From the NCBI RefSeq assembly GCF_002312815.1, contig NZ_NKQJ01000002.1, positions 1 to 64,000 on the forward strand: a stretch of 64,000 nt of DNA, in the 5' to 3' direction. Position 1 is the first letter of the stretch; each line of letters begins with the position of its first letter. This stretch comes from Agaribacterium haliotis (GTDB lineage: Bacteria; Pseudomonadota; Gammaproteobacteria; Pseudomonadales; Cellvibrionaceae). A model generated the notes under the pieces. That model did not search any database and was not told the DNA's origin. It saw nothing but the letters and a program-made list of their open reading frames with translations. This document shows positions 61,238 through 64,000 of this stretch, piece after piece. The translations under genes and the position numbers were made by a program.

Positions 61238-63328
61238 ATGCAACAGCCCACCATACGCCTGCTTCTGATCAACGACTCGGCGGCAGAAGCCGAGCGCCTC
61301 ATTAGCATGCTGCAAAACGCCGGCCGCGCCGTGCGAGCAACTCATGTCGACAGCGCCGAAGCGCTGGCAAAACTACTCCAGGAAAAAGTCTGGGATATGA
61401 TGATCGCTATTGACAGCGCCGAGAGCTTGGCCCCGGTCGAAGCGATAAAAACCGTGCGCCGTCAGAACAAAGATATCCCGATGATCCTATTGAGTGACAG
61501 AGAAGGCTCGCAGCCGGCCGTAGAAGGCTTAAAAATAGGCGCGCGCGATGTCGTACAGCTCGACGAAGATCAACACCTTCTGCTGGTGATTGATCGCGAG
61601 TTAAGCAATCGCAACGACAGGGAAAAGCGCCGCATGGCCGAGCGCCGTTTTAACAACATCGCCGCGCGCAACCAGCAGCTGCTCGACAACAGCCGCGACG
61701 CCATCGCCTTTGTTCAAGACGGCATGTTTCTCTACGCCAACGAGAGTTTTGCCGAGCTGCTCGCCTATAGCGACAGAGACGATATCGAGTGCATGCCGGT
61801 CATCGATACCGTCGACAGCAAACACCACGACTTGTTAAAGGACTTCCTGAAAAACTTTGTTCTCAAAGCTGACGACGACGCCGTACAAGAACTGGAACTG
61901 ACGCTGATCCAGGAAGACGGCAGCAACAAAGACGTCAACTTCACCGTGCGCAAAGATGTTTTTGATGAAGAAAGCTGTATACAACTGCTCTATCACCCCC
62001 CTAGAGGCGAAGACAGCGAAGAGCTGCAAGCACAAATTGAAGAGATCAAAAACAAAGACACCTTAACCGGCCTGTACAACAAAAATTACATGGGCCAGGT
62101 GCTTAATAGCTGCATACAAAAAGCTGCTGACAAACAGTTTAACAGCGCAGTGCTGCACATAGGCATTGACCAGTTCCAGCAAACCGTATCCGACAAGCTC
62201 GGTATCGGCTCGGTTGACAAAGCACTTGCAGCAATCGCCAAATACACCCAGAGCCAGGTGAAAAAAACCGACGTTCTGTGCCGCTACGGCGACAACAGCT
62301 TTTTACTGATCACACCCAAAATGAACGCCCAGCGCGCAGTCGAGCGCGCCAACGAAATTGGTCTTGCGCTGCGCGATCACGTTGTTAATGTCGACGGTAA
62401 AACCCTGCACTTTAACTACCATGTCGGTGTCGCGGTGATCAACGAGACCAGCGCCAATATCGACACCCCCATACAGCAGAGCCTACAAGCGCTCGACCAG
62501 GCGCGCACAAGCAACAACGGCGACACTGTTGCCGTACTCTATGAAAGCCCGGTCTCATCCGTCGAGGCCGACGGCAGTGTCAGCCTCGACGTACAAGCCG
62601 CGTTAAGCAAGGGGCAATTCCGCCTGTTATTCCAACCTATCCTAAGCCTGCGCGGCGCCGAAAAAGAACACTACGAAGTGCTGCTGCGCATGGTCAACGA
62701 CCAGGAAGAAGAGATTTCACCCAACGAATTTTTGAGCCAGGCCGCCAATATTGGCGCACTGACGAAGCTCGATCGCTGGGTCATTCTGGAGGCGACTAAA
62801 ACCCTCGCCGAGCACCGCAAAAACGGCTCTGAAACCATGCTTATCCTGCACCTAAGCAAACAGAGCATGCTCGACGAAAGCCTTGTGCCGTGGCTAAACG
62901 TGGTCTTTAAAACTGCCAAGTTGCCGGCCAGCTCTATTATCTTCCAGCTCAATGAAGTCGATATCAGCGATCACCTTAACGACGCGATTAATTTCTCCAA
63001 AGCCCTGGAGGCCATCGGCTGCACCGTTGCAATCAATCACTTTGGCTGTGCCCTCAACCCATTTAAAGCGCTCGAGCAAATATCGGCCAGCTACATCAAG
63101 ATAGACGGCTCTTTCACGCAAGACCTGCAGGACAACGAAGAGGGTGTTAGCGCACTCAACAACCTTGTCAGCGAACTGCACCAAAAAGACAAGATCACCA
63201 TCGTACCGCTAGTCGAAAGCGCCAGCTTGCTGAGCAAGTTGTGGCAAAGCGGTGTGCACTATATTCAGGGCTATTATTTGCAGGCGCCTGCTGCAAAAAT
63301 GGACTATGACTTTGACATGGAAAGCTAA
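61238..63328 (+). CDS. FimX-like protein: REC-PAS-degenerate GGDEF-degenerate EAL
   Basis: 696 residues in the FimX domain order. Residues about 5-120 are a receiver-like domain (IRLLLINDSAAEAERLISML), 145-255 PAS (FVQDGMFLYANESFAELLAYS), 265-430 GGDEF-like and 445-690 EAL-like. The GGDEF signature is replaced by YGDNS in RYGDNSFLL (about 349), and EAL by EVL in YEVLLRM (about 480), so neither synthase nor phosphodiesterase activity is expected. Such proteins instead bind c-di-GMP with the EAL-like domain, as FimX does in type IV pilus control. The preceding PilZ gene supports this reading. Confidence 0.82.
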   Translation: MQQPTIRLLLINDSAAEAERLISMLQNAGRAVRATHVDSAEALAKLLQEKVWDMMIAIDSAESLAPVEAIKTVRRQNKDIPMILLSDREGSQPAVEGLKIGARDVVQLDEDQHLLLVIDRELSNRNDREKRRMAERRFNNIAARNQQLLDNSRDAIAFVQDGMFLYANESFAELLAYSDRDDIECMPVIDTVDSKHHDLLKDFLKNFVLKADDDAVQELELTLIQEDGSNKDVNFTVRKDVFDEESCIQLLYHPPRGEDSEELQAQIEEIKNKDTLTGLYNKNYMGQVLNSCIQKAADKQFNSAVLHIGIDQFQQTVSDKLGIGSVDKALAAIAKYTQSQVKKTDVLCRYGDNSFLLITPKMNAQRAVERANEIGLALRDHVVNVDGKTLHFNYHVGVAVINETSANIDTPIQQSLQALDQARTSNNGDTVAVLYESPVSSVEADGSVSLDVQAALSKGQFRLLFQPILSLRGAEKEHYEVLLRMVNDQEEEISPNEFLSQAANIGALTKLDRWVILEATKTLAEHRKNGSETMLILHLSKQSMLDESLVPWLNVVFKTAKLPASSIIFQLNEVDISDHLNDAINFSKALEAIGCTVAINHFGCALNPFKALEQISASYIKIDGSFTQDLQDNEEGVSALNNLVSELHQKDKITIVPLVESASLLSKLWQSGVHYIQGYYLQAPAAKMDYDFDMES

Positions 63329-63390
63329 TTTGTCGCCATACGACAACACAAATGTGACAAACTAAACGAAAATGCGTCCTATCTGCGAGT

Positions 63391-63412
63391 GCGCTTGACA
63401 TTAGTCAAGCGC
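63391..63412. promoter_or_regulatory. Perfect palindrome before ackA, FNR-like
   Basis: GCGCTTGAC-ATTA-GTCAAGCGC, 9-bp arms. The core TTGAC-N4-GTCAA differs from the FNR/Anr site TTGAT-N4-ATCAA only at the two innermost bases. It lies 66 nt before the ackA start. It could instead be the terminator of the FimX-like gene (63 nt after its stop), but lacks a U-run. Confidence 0.4.
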
Positions 63413-63477
63413 AACGCGGCGCAAAACTCTACACTAGCGTTTTCCTCCCGCCACCCTAGAGATGAAGGTAGAGAGCC

Positions 63478-64000
63478 TTGGCAGAATCAATTGTGCTCGT
63501 TTTGAATTCGGGCAGTTCCTCACTGAAATTTTCCCTTTTTTGCCTCAACAGCCAGCAAGCTTTGCTTAGCGGCCTCGCCGATCGTCTCGGCCAGGACGAC
63601 CCAGAAGCAACACTCAGCTGGAAAGCCGACGGCCAAAAACAATCGCTGACCATCGCCGGAGCCGACCAGGCCGATGCCCTGAAAGCCCTGCTCAACTTGC
63701 TCAAAGAGCGCGGCATGGCCGATAAAATCAAAGCCTGCGGTCACCGCGTTGTACACGGCGGCGAATACTTCTACGAAAGCGTGCTGGTCGACGATCTCGC
63801 GCTCGACAAAATCAAGCGCTGTATAGAACTGGCACCACTGCACAACCCGGCCAATGCACTGGGCATTGAAGAAATGCAAAGGCTCTTCCCCGGCCTGCCT
63901 CAGGTTGCCGTATTTGATACGGCCTTTCACCAGAGCATGCCCAAAGAGGCCTACCTCTACGCCCTGCCCTATGAGCTCTACCGCGACCACGGTGTACGCC
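63478..64000 (+). CDS. ackA: Acetate kinase, 5' part (runs off the window)
   Basis: Open to the right edge, 174 codons visible. Start TTG 63478 follows AAGGTAGAGAG; GTG 63493 is a later alternative. The beginning VLVLNSGSSSLKFSLF is the phosphate-binding strand-loop of acetate kinase. GHRVVHGGEYFYESVLV, LAPLHNPANALGIEEM and VAVFDTAFHQSMP follow, all typical of the family. It interconverts acetate and acetyl phosphate with ATP; pta would be expected next. Confidence 0.93.
   Translation, partial: MAESIVLVLNSGSSSLKFSLFCLNSQQALLSGLADRLGQDDPEATLSWKADGQKQSLTIAGADQADALKALLNLLKERGMADKIKACGHRVVHGGEYFYESVLVDDLALDKIKRCIELAPLHNPANALGIEEMQRLFPGLPQVAVFDTAFHQSMPKEAYLYALPYELYRDHGVR

Noticed and set aside
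1-64000. CRISPR arrays, tRNA, rRNA, transposases, prophage
   Set aside because: I saw no regular spacer-repeat array, cloverleaf, ribosomal sequence or mobile-element protein when reading the window; a tRNAscan or ISfinder run would be decisive.

Overview
The window is chromosomal DNA of a Gram-negative gammaproteobacterium with roughly even base composition. Several features point to the Cellvibrionaceae (relatives of Saccharophagus and Teredinibacter), but this is inference: a fused BioH-BioC biotin protein, many TonB-dependent receptors, an EF-P beta-lysylation set (efp, epmA, epmB) and a FimX-like/PilZ pair. I found no rRNA, tRNA, CRISPR array, transposase or prophage genes. The layout is dense, with short operons on both strands, and looks like core chromosome with a few accessory patches.

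Left part (1-12.7 kb): an iron-acquisition neighbourhood. A leftward operon (PepSY membrane protein, DUF2271, DUF4198, TonB receptor) diverges from a PchR-like AraC regulator. A putative methyltransferase follows. Next comes an intergenic region that looks like a divergent Fur-controlled promoter pair with a candidate small RNA. A second TonB receptor overlaps a gene for an exported thioredoxin-like protein. With feoAB at 25.9-28.2 kb, four promoter regions share a 23-bp Fur-like palindrome of the same geometry. Between them lie an acyltransferase, DUF3301, an orphan SLATT protein, a thioredoxin-family protein and a small lipoprotein.

Middle part (12.7-41 kb): GST, SigZ sigma factor, a YeeN/YebC-SMI1 pair, a divergent ECF42-like protein, an operon of thioesterase, DUF3010 and SrmB-like helicase, secreted EEP hydrolase, DUF5329, lipoprotein phospholipase D, an LpxR-like lipid A deacylase with its TetR repressor and three matching operators, rdgC, feoAB, an AbgT transporter, a MazG-like hydrolase, a GntR regulator, an acyl-CoA dehydrogenase, a SprA-type metalloprotease, a mini flagellar-rod-like protein, and the biotin operon bioB-bioF-bioHC-bioD under a clear BirA operator, divergent from comF.

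Right part (41-64 kb): htpX, yjbR, cysE, epmA, a FecI/FecR/STN-TonB-receptor signalling set followed by a secreted PI-PLC-like phospholipase, a two-gene unit of a cytoplasmic LacI-type sensor without DNA-binding domain and a membrane-anchored coiled-coil protein, efp, an M3 lipoprotein peptidase, epmB, a PilZ protein with a FimX-like degenerate GGDEF-EAL protein, and the first part of acetate kinase, which runs off the right edge.

Start codons were moved inward from the longest frame wherever a ribosome binding site, a domain boundary or a neighbouring gene supported it; the reason is given in each entry. The most promising unexplained items are the candidate Fur-controlled RNA at 6.34-6.50 kb, the LacI-sensor/coiled-coil pair at 51.5-55.2 kb, and the Cys-containing receptor plug paired with an exported thioredoxin-like protein at 10-12.7 kb.
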